In this document: positions 28,984 through 36,903 of the stretch, piece by piece | Position numbering within the stretch: the stretch's first letter is position 1 | Layout of the letters: each line of letters begins with the position of its first letter | Source: Desulfomonile sp963700305 | GTDB lineage: Bacteria; Desulfobacterota; Desulfomonilia; Desulfomonilales; Desulfomonilaceae | Assembly: GCA_963700305.1 (NCBI GenBank) | Contig: CAVOXB010000009.1 | Coordinates: 1 to 64,000, forward strand | Direction of reading: 5' to 3' | Length of the DNA: 64,000 nt | The notes under the pieces: model-generated | Databases searched by the model: none | What the model saw: the letters and a program-made list of their open reading frames with translations, nothing else | What the model was told of the DNA's origin: nothing | Position numbers and translations under genes: made by a program

Positions 28984-29884
28984 GAAGTATCTTGATTTCT
29001 GCGAGCTGCGGTATACCCGCAAGGTCTTCAAGGAGAAGAAAGCGCTGTGCGAAAGGCTAACGGTCCTATGGGGGGCGGTTTTCGCTGAAGACGTTACCCC
29101 TGCAATGGTGAATGACTACCTTCAGGACATAGCTCGCACGAAGTCTGCGAACCGACACAACAAAGACAGGAAGAACCTGCTGGCAATGTGGAACTGGGGA
29201 GTGAAGATCCTCGATCTTCCAAGCAACCCCGTTGCCAAATGCAGCAAGCTCCCCCACGATAGAGGCGTCCAATACACCCCCCCTACCCCGGACATACTCA
29301 AGGTCTTGCAAGCCGCTACAAGAGAGGAACGGGTATTCCTGCAAGCCTATCTACACACCGCAGCCCGGCGGGGGGAGATACTCCGTTGGACTTGGAACGA
29401 TGATATCAACTTCCAAGAGCAAAAAGTGAGACTCGGAACACGCAAGACCCGTGACGGTTCGATGAGCTATGAATGGCTCCCAATGACCGACGAGCTTTAT
29501 GGGGAGTTGTGGTGGTGGTGGAACAACCGGACGCTGAAAGACAGCCCTTATGTGTTTCCGTCCACCAGCAAGAGGCCGGGACATCATTACGGCGGGGTGT
29601 ATGTGGAACGCAGATGGTTCCTAAAGACCCTATGCAAGCGTGCTGGCGTGAAGGAATTCGGATACCATGCGCTGCGGCGCTACTGCGCAAGCTACTTGGC
29701 CGATGAACAGAAGGTGTCCAGTAAGACCATTCAGCGGATCTTGAGGCACAAGAACGTGACCACCACGGAGAGGTATATTCAAAACATTGGCAACGACATC
29801 GCTGTGGTGATGAATCTGTTTTCAGAAAAGGGCCGCCAGGACGGGCCGCCAAACAACAGTAAAGGGCTAGGAAATGAATCCTAA
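28790..29884 (+). CDS. Tyrosine recombinase (integrase) of element B, intact
   Basis: A 364-residue integrase. The N-terminus (PFRRKDSQKWRAQVKYQGRK) is an arm-binding domain. A core-binding SAM domain follows (VTPAMVNDYLQDIARTKSAN). The catalytic residues are all present: Arg in LHTAARRGEILRW, His-x-x-Arg in GYHALRRYCASYLAD, His in RILRHKNVTTTE and Tyr in TERYIQNI. The gene ends 8 bases before the second tRNA-Asp copy, as expected for a tRNA-targeting island integrase. Unlike the integrase at 13162 it is undamaged. Confidence 0.9.
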   Translation: MQMPFRRKDSQKWRAQVKYQGRKYHQDFPTKKEAVAWEAEKRKALTQEAEQTPMQTGTACVDFFEKYLDFCELRYTRKVFKEKKALCERLTVLWGAVFAEDVTPAMVNDYLQDIARTKSANRHNKDRKNLLAMWNWGVKILDLPSNPVAKCSKLPHDRGVQYTPPTPDILKVLQAATREERVFLQAYLHTAARRGEILRWTWNDDINFQEQKVRLGTRKTRDGSMSYEWLPMTDELYGELWWWWNNRTLKDSPYVFPSTSKRPGHHYGGVYVERRWFLKTLCKRAGVKEFGYHALRRYCASYLADEQKVSSKTIQRILRHKNVTTTERYIQNIGNDIAVVMNLFSEKGRQDGPPNNSKGLGNES

Positions 29885-29892
29885 CCCTTTGA

Positions 29893-29945
29893 TTTTAGTG
29901 GCGGGAGCGACGAGACTCGAACTCGCGACCTCCGGCGTGACAGGC
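29893..29945 (-). other. Attachment site: 3' part of tRNA-Asp(GTC), copy 2
   Basis: The 53 bases are identical to 14425-14477, including four bases beyond the CCA end. The 5' half of a tRNA is not present on the far side either. The two copies bound a 15.5-kb segment with its own integrase. Confidence 0.85.
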
Positions 29946-30158
29946 CGACTTTGGCCTCAACAATATCAATGATCTATACAAAAAGCTGAGCGATTTCGAT
30001 CCCTGTCGATCCTTTTCAGTCCTTTTCGATCCCTGACAGTCCATTTCGGAGCGAGCAAAACGCGAGCAAAGGGGAGAGCTTTGTTTAAGGCATAGGATTG
30101 TTGACCCTACCCTTCCCAACGTCAAAAAAGACATCGGACAATTATAGAGGAGCAAATC
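29946..30158. other. Short intergenic region with TTTCGATCCCTG direct repeats
   Basis: TTTCGATCCCTG occurs twice (near 29994 and 30026) with CAGTCC steps between. It lies right outside the second attachment copy and could hold recombinase arm sites. No gene is seen. Confidence 0.35.
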
Positions 30159-30519
30159 ATGTCTCACGGTCTATCAAAATCCAGAATTGTCCAATGGAAT
30201 CCAATGCCAGAAACGCCTCTGGTTGGAGATTCACCGACCGGAACTCGCCGCGTATTCGGAAGTTTCGGCTGAAATAATGAAAGCTGGAAATTATGTTCAC
30301 AAAGCTTATTGATCGGCATCCTGGTCGAGCATGTGGATGAGTTGAAGGCAGCCCTGGATGAAACACGCCTCATTCTGTGTGGATCTAGTGGTGCACCGCT
30401 TCTTGAGGGAGCTTATCAGCATAATGGTGTGCTGGTTCGGGCTGATCTCATTATGCCTGATTCTAAAGGCTTGCGATTAGTCGAAGTCAAAGCTGCCGGG
30501 TCGGTTAAAAATTTTAATC
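30159..30519 (+). pseudogene. DUF2779-type PD-(D/E)XK nuclease, 5' fragment
   Basis: From the ATG (ribosome site AGAGGAG) the protein reads MSHGLSKSRIVQWN, then in a second frame CQKRLWLEIHRPELAAYSEV, then in a third frame APLLEGAYQHNGVLVRADLI and GLRLVEVKAAGSVKNF. The order matches the start of large DUF2779 proteins, a Cas4-like nuclease family whose D and ExK (RADLI, VEVK) are visible. The gene stops two bases before a CRISPR half-repeat, and no continuation is found beyond it. It is a truncated, frameshifted fragment. Confidence 0.6.
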
Positions 30520-30521
30520 AC

Positions 30522-30539
30522 CGGTTCATCCCCACGCCT
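30522..30539 (+). CRISPR. Left half of a type I-E-like CRISPR repeat, split by IS110
   Basis: CGGTTCATCCCCACGCCT equals the first 18 bases of the intact repeat at 31818-31846. The remaining bases, beginning with the same CT, are found at 31773-31785 on the other side of the IS110-family element. Confidence 0.85.
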
Positions 30540-30689
30540 TGTATGATACCCCCCAGAAGTACTTCTCGACGAGAGTGCTTCGAGCGAGGGAGGGGACTAG
30601 GGAAGTTCTGGTGGTCACCCACAGGTACTAGCTGGTATAGGGGGGTCGCACGGCCGTTTGGTTTTCTGAAGAAAGCTAGACAACGGACC

Positions 30690-30815
30690 GGCAGATCGTT
30701 AACGCCTGGGCCTTCAAAGGCTGTCCCATAGCTGGATCGCCGGAGCCGACGTGCGAAAAGCCCGAACAGTCGCTGGGCCTTCTGAGGCCGTATCCACAAG
30801 GGAGGGACATCGCCC
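30690..30815 (+). ncRNA. Candidate bridge RNA (target and donor loops)
   Basis: Two similar loops are visible. Target loop: guide ACGCCT (30702-30707), hairpin GGCC..GGCT, guide TCCCATAG (30724-30731). The first equals the target left of and including the core, and the second pairs with CTGTGGGG on its right, with two G-U pairs. Donor loop: guide ACAGTCGCT (30766-30774), hairpin GGCCT..AGGCC, guide ending ACAAG (30796-30800). The first equals the element's right end at 31766-31774, and the second pairs with CTTGT at its left end. That is the known bridge-RNA logic. Confidence 0.7.
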
Positions 30816-31757
30816 GTGTCTGAAAAGATCTTCGTCGGCATAGATATCGCTAAGGACAGCCTGGACATTCATCTGCTCCCGTCAGGCGTACGCTTCTCCT
30901 GTCGGAATACTGCGGATGACCTCGATGCGCTTGTATAACGTCTCAAGAAAGAGGTCCCCGTGTTAATCGTCATGGAAGCAACCGGCGGTTACGAAGTCAT
31001 ACTCGCCGCAGAGTTTGCTTCAGCCGGACTTCCCGTTGCCGTGGTTAACCCCAAGCAGGCCCGAAACTTTGCCCGAGCACTCGGAAAACAGGCTAAAACG
31101 GATTCCATCGATGCCTATGTGTTGGCTCGGTTTGCACAGGACATGAGGCCTCCTGTGAGGCCTATTCTCAATCAGGAGGAACAAGCCATCAAGGAATTGG
31201 TCGCCCGGCGCCGCCAGATCGTGCTGCAGCGTGCCTCGGAAAAAAACCGACTCCATCATGCTCGCTCCGAGCTCGTCCTCCAAAGCATTCAGCGCATCAT
31301 CATGGCACTGAATCAGGAAATTCGGTCTATTGATCAGGATCTCGATACGACCATCAAGAACTCCTCCATCTGGAGTCAGAAGGAAGAAATCTTGCTGAGC
31401 GTTCCCGGCGTTGGTCCAGTCACTGCGAGAACACTCATAGCAGACCTGGCTCCGCTGGGCGAGGCAAGTCGCGCTGAAATCACCAGTCTCGCGGGTCTGG
31501 CGCCGTTCAACCGTGACAGCGGCATCATGAGAGGCAAGCGTAGTATCATGGGGGGCCGCCAGTCAGTCCGCAAGGCTTTGTACATGGCCGCAATCACAGG
31601 TGTGAAGCGCAACGAAAGACTCCGGGCCTTCTATCAGCGTCTCGTGGCATCAGGAAAGCCGTTCAAGGTAGCGATAGTCGCCTGCATGCGGAAACTCCTG
31701 GTCATCCTGAACGCCATGATCAGGGAAAAAATCATGTATCAGGAACTTTCCACTTGA
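30816..31757 (+). pseudogene. IS110-family DEDD transposase with one nonsense codon
   Basis: The GTG start follows GGGAGGG. The RuvC-like domain shows the four acids in KIFVGIDIAKDSLDI, LIVMEATGGYEV and KTDSIDAYVLARFA. The C-terminal Tnp domain has the catalytic Ser in LAPFNRDSGIMRGKR. VPGVGPVTARTLIADLAPLG is the helix-hairpin-helix typical of the family. Codon 41 is TAA (30936-30938) in an otherwise complete frame, probably a changed CAA. A restart at 30960 would lose the first Asp, so the element is probably inactive now. Confidence 0.85.
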
Positions 31758-31772
31758 CCGGAGACACAGTCG

Positions 31773-31846
31773 CTGTGGGGAACACATACGCTCACTTCAT
31801 TCACTGATATTCATGATCGGTTCATCCCCACGCCTGTGGGGAACAC
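31773..31846 (+). CRISPR. CRISPR remnant: right half-repeat, 32-bp spacer, intact repeat
   Basis: CTGTGGGGAACAC (31773-31785) is the rest of the split repeat. A 32-base spacer (ATACGCTC...ATTCATGAT) follows, then an intact 29-base repeat (31818-31846) running from CGGTTCATCCCC to GTGGGGAACAC. Repeat and spacer lengths are those of type I-E. No further repeat or cas gene is present. Confidence 0.8.
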
Positions 31847-32478
31847 AAGATTTAAGTTCTAAATGAGCATCGGAGGAATTCGAGATGAAACCTGATACCT
31901 TGAGCCGGTACATATCAATCGCTTCTTCATCAACGCCCTCCGCAATTTTCAACCGGCGTCCACACCTGCATTATCCCATGCACGAAGTCTTACGTTAAGT
32001 GCTTGATCTGTTCCTTTTTTGTTCGGTCTAATTCCATGAGTATTTTCCTCCTCATTATTGTTTTCTGCGGATACCTCTACAGGATCGGAATCCGATGTTG
32101 AAAATGATTTACTTGGCGGACGTCCGCCAAGTAAAAAGGGTGTAAATTGTCCATTTATGCCGTCAAAGCCTAATGGTTGGGCTTTCTTAGGTCATGATGT
32201 CAACTACCAAATGAGCCTTGAAAGCCTCGATGTGGAGGCGGGGCGTAGAGGAATTCAAAAGGGATATGCTTTCTCATGACAAGTCCCAAAAAAAGAGTGA
32301 TGAGGGGCATTTCCAAAAACAGCCAGCAGTGAAAAAGGAATGGAAAACGCTTTTGAGCAGATATCCGGAAAAAAGTCGCGTTCTTTGTCACACCTATTCC
32401 AAATGCGCGGCACTATAAGCAGAAAACAGCACGCCGATGTCTCATTTTCATCTTCCCGCTGTTCCCTCGTCTAAAGAG
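31847..32478. other. Region with only a possible start of a decayed gene
   Basis: On the minus strand a strong ribosome site (AGGAGG) precedes ATG 32037 and MELDRTKKEQIKHLT, which then stops at 31990. Another frame continues RLRAWDNAGVDAG and KLRRALMKKRLICTG. This may be a small frameshifted gene. The rest, apart from the palindrome at 32108, shows nothing I can support. Confidence 0.3.
32108..32135. repeat. Perfect palindrome with ACTTGGCGGAC half-site
   Basis: 28 bases, from TTTACTTGGCGGAC to its exact complement, centred on ACGT. A copy with one mismatch lies at 36868-36889. It shares its ends (ACTT/AAGT) and centre with two other palindromes at 33577 and 33758. Confidence 0.7.
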
Positions 32479-33096
32479 CTATGCCTCAAAGGAAAAAATC
32501 TCGATTAGCTTCTGCAGTTCCTTCATGTTAGGTGGAGAAATATTTGTTATTTTGAATCCCGCTCTAATTCCGTCTGTCCAACGACATTCTGCAGAGAGAG
32601 AAATTGTATGAACGTCTTCCAAATGAGATGGTTTAATTAAAAACTCTCGTGCTTCGTTCTTGACAATTTTTATAGGAGCCACCATGAGTCCAAATTCAGA
32701 TATGTCATTGATTTCAAGGCCATATGAACAGCTATGCGTAGTCATATCACAGATTTCAACACTGCCAAAAAATCTCTTTCTGGGTGAATCTCTAGCATCA
32801 AGATTTGTTATCTTCTCTTCTAGTGTCGGCTTGGGATCGGAGTCTTCTTTTTTCCATTTTACTTTCCATCCTTCAGGAAGCCTATATTTGATTTCATCTT
32901 TTTCAACAATTCCCATCATAATGAGTCTGTTGAAAACTCTGTAGAGATCCGAAGCCCATAAAATATTGTACTTCGACATCAATGCTAGATCTGTTAATCC
33001 AGCAAGAATGTCATTTACTATGTTTTTGACAGGAATTTGCCTTTTATCGCCACGCATTCCTTTTAGATTACCCCCCTCATGAGTTAAGAAACTCAT
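32479..33096 (-). CDS. PilZ-like protein with N-terminal GxxDxxxMxKY domain
   Basis: A 205-residue protein. Residues about 20-75 (IPVKNIVNDILAGLTDLALM, SKYNILWASDLYRVFNRLIM) are the small domain also found at 6582 and 60592. Residues about 105-205 look like a PilZ domain (DSPRKRFFGSVEICDM; YGLEINDISEFGLMVAPIKI; ECRWTDGIRAGFKITNISP), a c-di-GMP sensor, though the R-x3-R motif is incomplete. An internal start at MRGDKRQIP, behind AAAAGGA, is also possible. Probably a signalling protein. Confidence 0.6.
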   Translation of the reverse strand: MSFLTHEGGNLKGMRGDKRQIPVKNIVNDILAGLTDLALMSKYNILWASDLYRVFNRLIMMGIVEKDEIKYRLPEGWKVKWKKEDSDPKPTLEEKITNLDARDSPRKRFFGSVEICDMTTHSCSYGLEINDISEFGLMVAPIKIVKNEAREFLIKPSHLEDVHTISLSAECRWTDGIRAGFKITNISPPNMKELQKLIEIFSFEA

Positions 33097-33576
33097 CGTT
33101 GTTACGACAGGAGTTCCCGTCGTATGTCTTTTCCCAACACTATGTTTTGAAGCCGCTGGTTTCTTCTGCCATAAAGCTCCTTTCGTTGGTCAGGTAAAAA
33201 ACACGTTCGAACCAAATCGAATAACAACTAAGTCCATCTTTGCCGAGGCAACTCCAGGAGTCAATGGATTTCTTAATAGGGGCTGCCTTCGTCCACAGCA
33301 TCAATACCCGAATGGCCGATCCCAAATCCCCAAACGTTCGGCGATTCCGTAACCTAATGAAATCACGATACCAGATCCGAGCTTCCCGCCGAATTCCACC
33401 ACAGTTCGAAAAACGACCATATTCAAACCTACCCCAACCGAGAACGTCTCTCAGAAGTGGTCTCAGGTGCCTTTTCGAAACGAATCTCGTGAATGGGTCG
33501 GGGTGTGGAAAACCCCGGCACGAGCTGAGCGAGGTCTGGTGTGTAAGGGGAGAAGAATCTATTGCCATTTCCATGT

Positions 33577-33598
33577 ACTTCGTCCACGTGGCCGAAGT
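33577..33598. repeat. Palindrome ACTTCGTCCAC type, copy 1
   Basis: ACTTCGTCCAC followed by its complement with one mismatched pair. The preceding ATGT is also shared with the perfect copy at 33758. Confidence 0.65.
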
Positions 33599-33757
33599 AT
33601 TCGCGATTCGCCTCAAGAGCGAGGAATTCTATCTTTGGATAAACTTCGTTCATCTTGACATTATCACTCGTGCTGGCAATCCATATATGGCCATGTTCAC
33701 ATTGTAATAAAATGAAGTCTCGTTCACGTAGGCAAAACGAAGCCCTGAATGCGATGT

Positions 33758-33779
33758 ACTTCGTCCACGTGGACGAAGT
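33758..33779. repeat. Palindrome ACTTCGTCCAC type, copy 2 (perfect)
   Basis: A perfect 22-bp palindrome centred on ACGT, with ends ACTT and AAGT, 181 bp from its partner. Confidence 0.7.
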
Positions 33780-33853
33780 TAACAAGTTTTCCTTGGTCTT
33801 CCATTCCCCTCTCGTGGTAAACTCGGGCGCAGTTATCAGCGAGGAACACGGTT

Positions 33854-34057
33854 ATGGACATACCCGACGATCCGCAAGAACGCAAACGCTGGATGATGAA
33901 AGTCCTGCAGGACTATGGCGCGGTAAAAGTGCGGCGAGGGGAAAAGCTTTGCCGGCAGCCGGCATAAGACGTCGCCGGAGAAACCGGGGAAATAATCTAC
34001 GTACGCTGGTCCAACGGGGTACGTTCACTTGGGCGAACCGGCGTGCCCCAGACGTAA
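33854..34057 (+). pseudogene. Small hypothetical gene with one in-frame stop
   Basis: The frame reads MDIPDDPQERKRWMMKVLQD and YGAVKVRRGEKLCRQPA, then TAA at 33965, then in the same frame DVAGETGEIIYVRWSNGVRS to a second stop. The part after the stop is clearly coding-like, so the TAA is probably a nonsense change. It ends 15 bp before the glycosyltransferase gene. The product is unknown. Confidence 0.5.
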
Positions 34058-34072
34058 AGAAAAGGCATTTCG

Positions 34073-35305
34073 ATGGGCAATTCAGACCCGATAGTCATAA
34101 TTTCGAGCTATCCTCCACGCCTGTGTGGAATCGCGACGTTCGCTGAGGAAGCAAGAGAATTTATCCAGAAAGCCAATCCGGGCAGGGAAGTGATGGTGAT
34201 AAGCCACACGGATGGCCAAGGCGAAGGCGTATTTCCTATCCTTGATATATCCAAAAGAGACTGGTGGAAGACGGTGGCAGGAAAAGTTCATCAATTGCGC
34301 CCGTACACAGTCCATCTGGAACACGAATACGGCCTGTACGAATACCATGACTCGAGGGGTGAGGGAGATGGAAACGAAGGGTTCCTGGATTTGCTCACCG
34401 CAATCAATGAATTTCCCACCATTGTGGAGCCACATACGGTCCACGGTAGGCTGACGGATTTTGAAGCGAATTTTATCTACGAGATGTGTCAGCGCTCAGG
34501 AGTGGTGATGTTCAAGTGCCATTACCAAAAATGGAGGCTCGATTGGAACTTTGCGGGGAGGGGCTGGGAAACTCCTCTCAACATCATGGTGGTCCCCCAC
34601 GGCTCAAGGCCGGACCGTCGCTGGGGAATTGAAAAGGTGCCGGCACTGCGAAAAGAGATCGGTCTGGACAGATTTTCCTATATCGGCGAACACATCGTTG
34701 GGCTCGTGGGATGGATTCAGTCGAACAAACGTTGGGACATTTTGACCTCCATGTGGGAGGACATCCACAACGAGATCTGCTCCCGCTCCGGACAGGAGTG
34801 GGACCTCTTGGCAGCAGGGACTATGCGAGATCCGCACGATTTAAGGGAGTACGAGTCGTACCGCAAACAACTTGAAATTCTTGAAAAGAAGGGCCAGGCC
34901 CATTACTTTGAGTTTGTTCCTCGCGGGGAGATCTACTACAAGGTAATGGCCGTCTGTGACTTCATCGTGCTGCCTTCGGTGGATGAAACCCAGTCGGGTA
35001 CACTTGCCCGGATCATCGCACTCAATAAACCCTTCATAACTACAGCCCCTATGGAAGGCTTAACTGCTCAAGCTCTTGAGAGCAAAGGGGGGATCCTCTT
35101 CACCACCAAGGCAATGCTGAGGGAGGCGGTCATTGAGATGTCCTCCGATGAAGGTTTGCGAATAAGGCTAGGAGAAAATCTAAAGAGGTATCTTGAGGAA
35201 GTGGTGTCTTGGGAAGTAGTGGCCCAGCAGTACAATCAGGCCTATGAACTGGCTAGAGAATCTCGTGATACTGGAAAACCCGTGGAAATTCTTTTAGAGT
35301 TTTGA
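34073..35305 (+). CDS. GT4-family glycosyltransferase
   Basis: A 410-residue intact protein of the GT-B fold. The N-terminal domain opens with the donor/acceptor loop VIISSYPPRLCGIATFAEEA, a pattern I know from GT4 enzymes. The C-terminal domain has HIVGLVGWIQSNKRWDIL and the E-x7-E-like region FIVLPSVDETQSGTLARIIA, followed by ALNKPFITTAPMEGL. It transfers a sugar from a nucleotide donor; the acceptor is not predictable. It shows no frameshift, in contrast to its neighbours. It is convergent with the Fe-S gene. Confidence 0.85.
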   Translation: MGNSDPIVIISSYPPRLCGIATFAEEAREFIQKANPGREVMVISHTDGQGEGVFPILDISKRDWWKTVAGKVHQLRPYTVHLEHEYGLYEYHDSRGEGDGNEGFLDLLTAINEFPTIVEPHTVHGRLTDFEANFIYEMCQRSGVVMFKCHYQKWRLDWNFAGRGWETPLNIMVVPHGSRPDRRWGIEKVPALRKEIGLDRFSYIGEHIVGLVGWIQSNKRWDILTSMWEDIHNEICSRSGQEWDLLAAGTMRDPHDLREYESYRKQLEILEKKGQAHYFEFVPRGEIYYKVMAVCDFIVLPSVDETQSGTLARIIALNKPFITTAPMEGLTAQALESKGGILFTTKAMLREAVIEMSSDEGLRIRLGENLKRYLEEVVSWEVVAQQYNQAYELARESRDTGKPVEILLEF

Positions 35306-35439
35306 TCCACAGCGGAAAGACAAAAGTATCATCCGGAACCACTTGTGTCTTCTTCAGTCAAGTCCTGACTGTCCCTCACACAACGCTATCCCATGGAAAC
35401 GGTTCGAAGTAGTGGTTTAGGACATCCGAAGGCCTATCC

Positions 35440-36711
35440 TCAATGGGGTATCCTTTTCAGAAGGCCTTCCAGATAGCGAGATTTTAGCTGGCGGCTTGCC
35501 ATCGCCTTTTTTAGAGGGGGCAGCCGAAGTATGACCCCGAGGACAGCAGCCAAAGCACGATGACTGAGCAGTACCTGATTATCAAAGATCAATTCCGGCA
35601 AAGTGCCTCGCTCAATTGCCATAACTATGGTGCGATGTGTTGTGTCCAACGGGGTAAGCACTCTTTCCGGCCGGGATTCAACATGCAATGACCCTGTGGG
35701 ACAGTTGCGAACACACACGCCGCAGCCGAGACACATCCTTTCGTCAACCCTTGCCGTTAGCGGCTTTGCCGTAGATGAGCATTCAGGTTGCTCGATAGAT
35801 ATCGCATTCACCGGGCACAAAGAGGCGCACAGATCGCACCCGCTGCATCCGTCCTCGTTTACTCGTGCAATGAAATTGGAATGGATAGGATGTACTAAGC
35901 CGAATCGCTTTACGGCGAGCATGGCCTCGCAGCAGCAACCACAACAGTTACAAATGAAGTTCACTCCCCGGCGAACGTTCTCCCCAAACTGCACCAGGTT
36001 ATTTTCATAGGCGGAATGCAAGAGTTCAAGGCATTCAGAGACGCTCACGGGTCGGGCAAAACCGTGCCTTGTAAGGGACTGTGCGGTAGTGTTGAAGGTC
36101 ATACAAATGTCCATAGGCGCAGCGCACGCACGGTCCATGTGCGCCATCTTGTGGCGGCAATAACACATGCTGATGCCGATTCCTTTGGCTGTTCGGATGA
36201 CCTCGCTGGCCCGCTCGTAATCGAGAATGTGCAAGCCGTAATTCTCCGGAATTGCCTCCTCTTGTACGAATACCCTTCCGAGGGATGTCTCTCCGTCGAC
36301 GAATAAGGCTTTGATGAAATCTTCCTCGACATTGATGTACTGATAGTACAGCTCGCTCAGGACTTTCTGGTTTATGTCGTTGCGGAGTCTCATCAGGGAG
36401 AATTCAAAGAATCCGGCCATAGGGGGAGGCAGACAGTATAGAGTTTCACCGTTTTGCTCGATGTCCACGAGGATTGCCCGATCAGCCAACTGGTCCAAGA
36501 TCTTTTGGGCTGATTTGAGATCCAGTTTCCAAGCCTTCGATGCCTGATTAACGGTAAAAGGCTTGATCGGCAAGAGCGCTAGTAGCGCAGCCTCTTTCTC
36601 GTTCAACAGCATCGACAAAATCTGATATAGCAAATCTGAGGGTGGAGCCCCCTGCGGAAAACGATTTAAGCGGGTTATAAAAGCCTCGTATCCGGATGCA
36701 TGATGCGCCAC
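35440..36711 (-). CDS. Multi-cluster 4Fe-4S protein with winged-helix N-terminus
   Basis: A 423-residue intact protein. The start is GTG 36711, five bases after AGGAGG. Residues about 45-95 look like a winged helix (LALLPIKPFTVNQASKAWKL; AQKILDQLADRAILVDIEQN). A middle Cys region (GISMCYCRHKMAHMDRACAA; NFICNCCGCCCEAMLAVKR) may hold one cluster. Two ferredoxin motifs follow (GCSGCDLCASLCPVNAISI; CLGCGVCVRNCPTGSLHV). I know such proteins from anaerobic deltaproteobacteria as electron carriers of unknown partner. Confidence 0.8.
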   Translation of the reverse strand: MAHHASGYEAFITRLNRFPQGAPPSDLLYQILSMLLNEKEAALLALLPIKPFTVNQASKAWKLDLKSAQKILDQLADRAILVDIEQNGETLYCLPPPMAGFFEFSLMRLRNDINQKVLSELYYQYINVEEDFIKALFVDGETSLGRVFVQEEAIPENYGLHILDYERASEVIRTAKGIGISMCYCRHKMAHMDRACAAPMDICMTFNTTAQSLTRHGFARPVSVSECLELLHSAYENNLVQFGENVRRGVNFICNCCGCCCEAMLAVKRFGLVHPIHSNFIARVNEDGCSGCDLCASLCPVNAISIEQPECSSTAKPLTARVDERMCLGCGVCVRNCPTGSLHVESRPERVLTPLDTTHRTIVMAIERGTLPELIFDNQVLLSHRALAAVLGVILRLPPLKKAMASRQLKSRYLEGLLKRIPH

Positions 36712-36867
36712 ATTTTCCTCCTACAGGCTTCCTCAAGTATCTTTGCTGGCATCGAACCATAATATGAACATTTCGTTAGGGCTAGTATTTCCAGGAGTGA
36801 TCCCTCCTCAATGATCATGTTCCACGGATTCCACCATCAACAGCAATTCCAGGTTCGAATCTGATTT

Positions 36868-36889
36868 ACTTGGCGTACGTCCGCCAAGT
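36868..36889. repeat. Palindrome ACTTGGCGGAC type, copy 2
   Basis: Matches 32111-32132 with one base changed (ACTTGGCGTAC on the left arm). It lies between two genes, the end of the thioesterase and the start of the Fe-S gene. Confidence 0.65.
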
Positions 36890-36903
36890 AATTTCGAACG
36901 GCT

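Larger units (their letters stand above)
30540..31774 (+). mobile_element. IS110-family insertion sequence inside a CRISPR repeat
   Basis: The element is 1,235 bp if one copy of the duplicated CT core is counted. It has no terminal inverted repeats. A 276-bp left non-coding end precedes a DEDD transposase, and only 17 bases follow the gene. This layout and the CT core are those of the IS621-like IS110 group, which inserts through a bridge RNA. The two halves of the host CRISPR repeat fit together at the CT without loss. Confidence 0.85.
33097..33853. other. Region with overlapping, unassigned open frames
   Basis: Frames of 118 to 158 codons overlap on both strands (33140-33785 minus, 33240-33707 plus). 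None resembles a family I know and none has a convincing start. Two related palindromes lie inside. I do not annotate a gene here. Confidence 0.35.

Noticed and set aside
33140..33785. Overlapping 118-158 codon frames as genes
   Set aside because: Frames on both strands compete, none has a family resemblance or ribosome site, and the palindromes inside create similar codons by chance.
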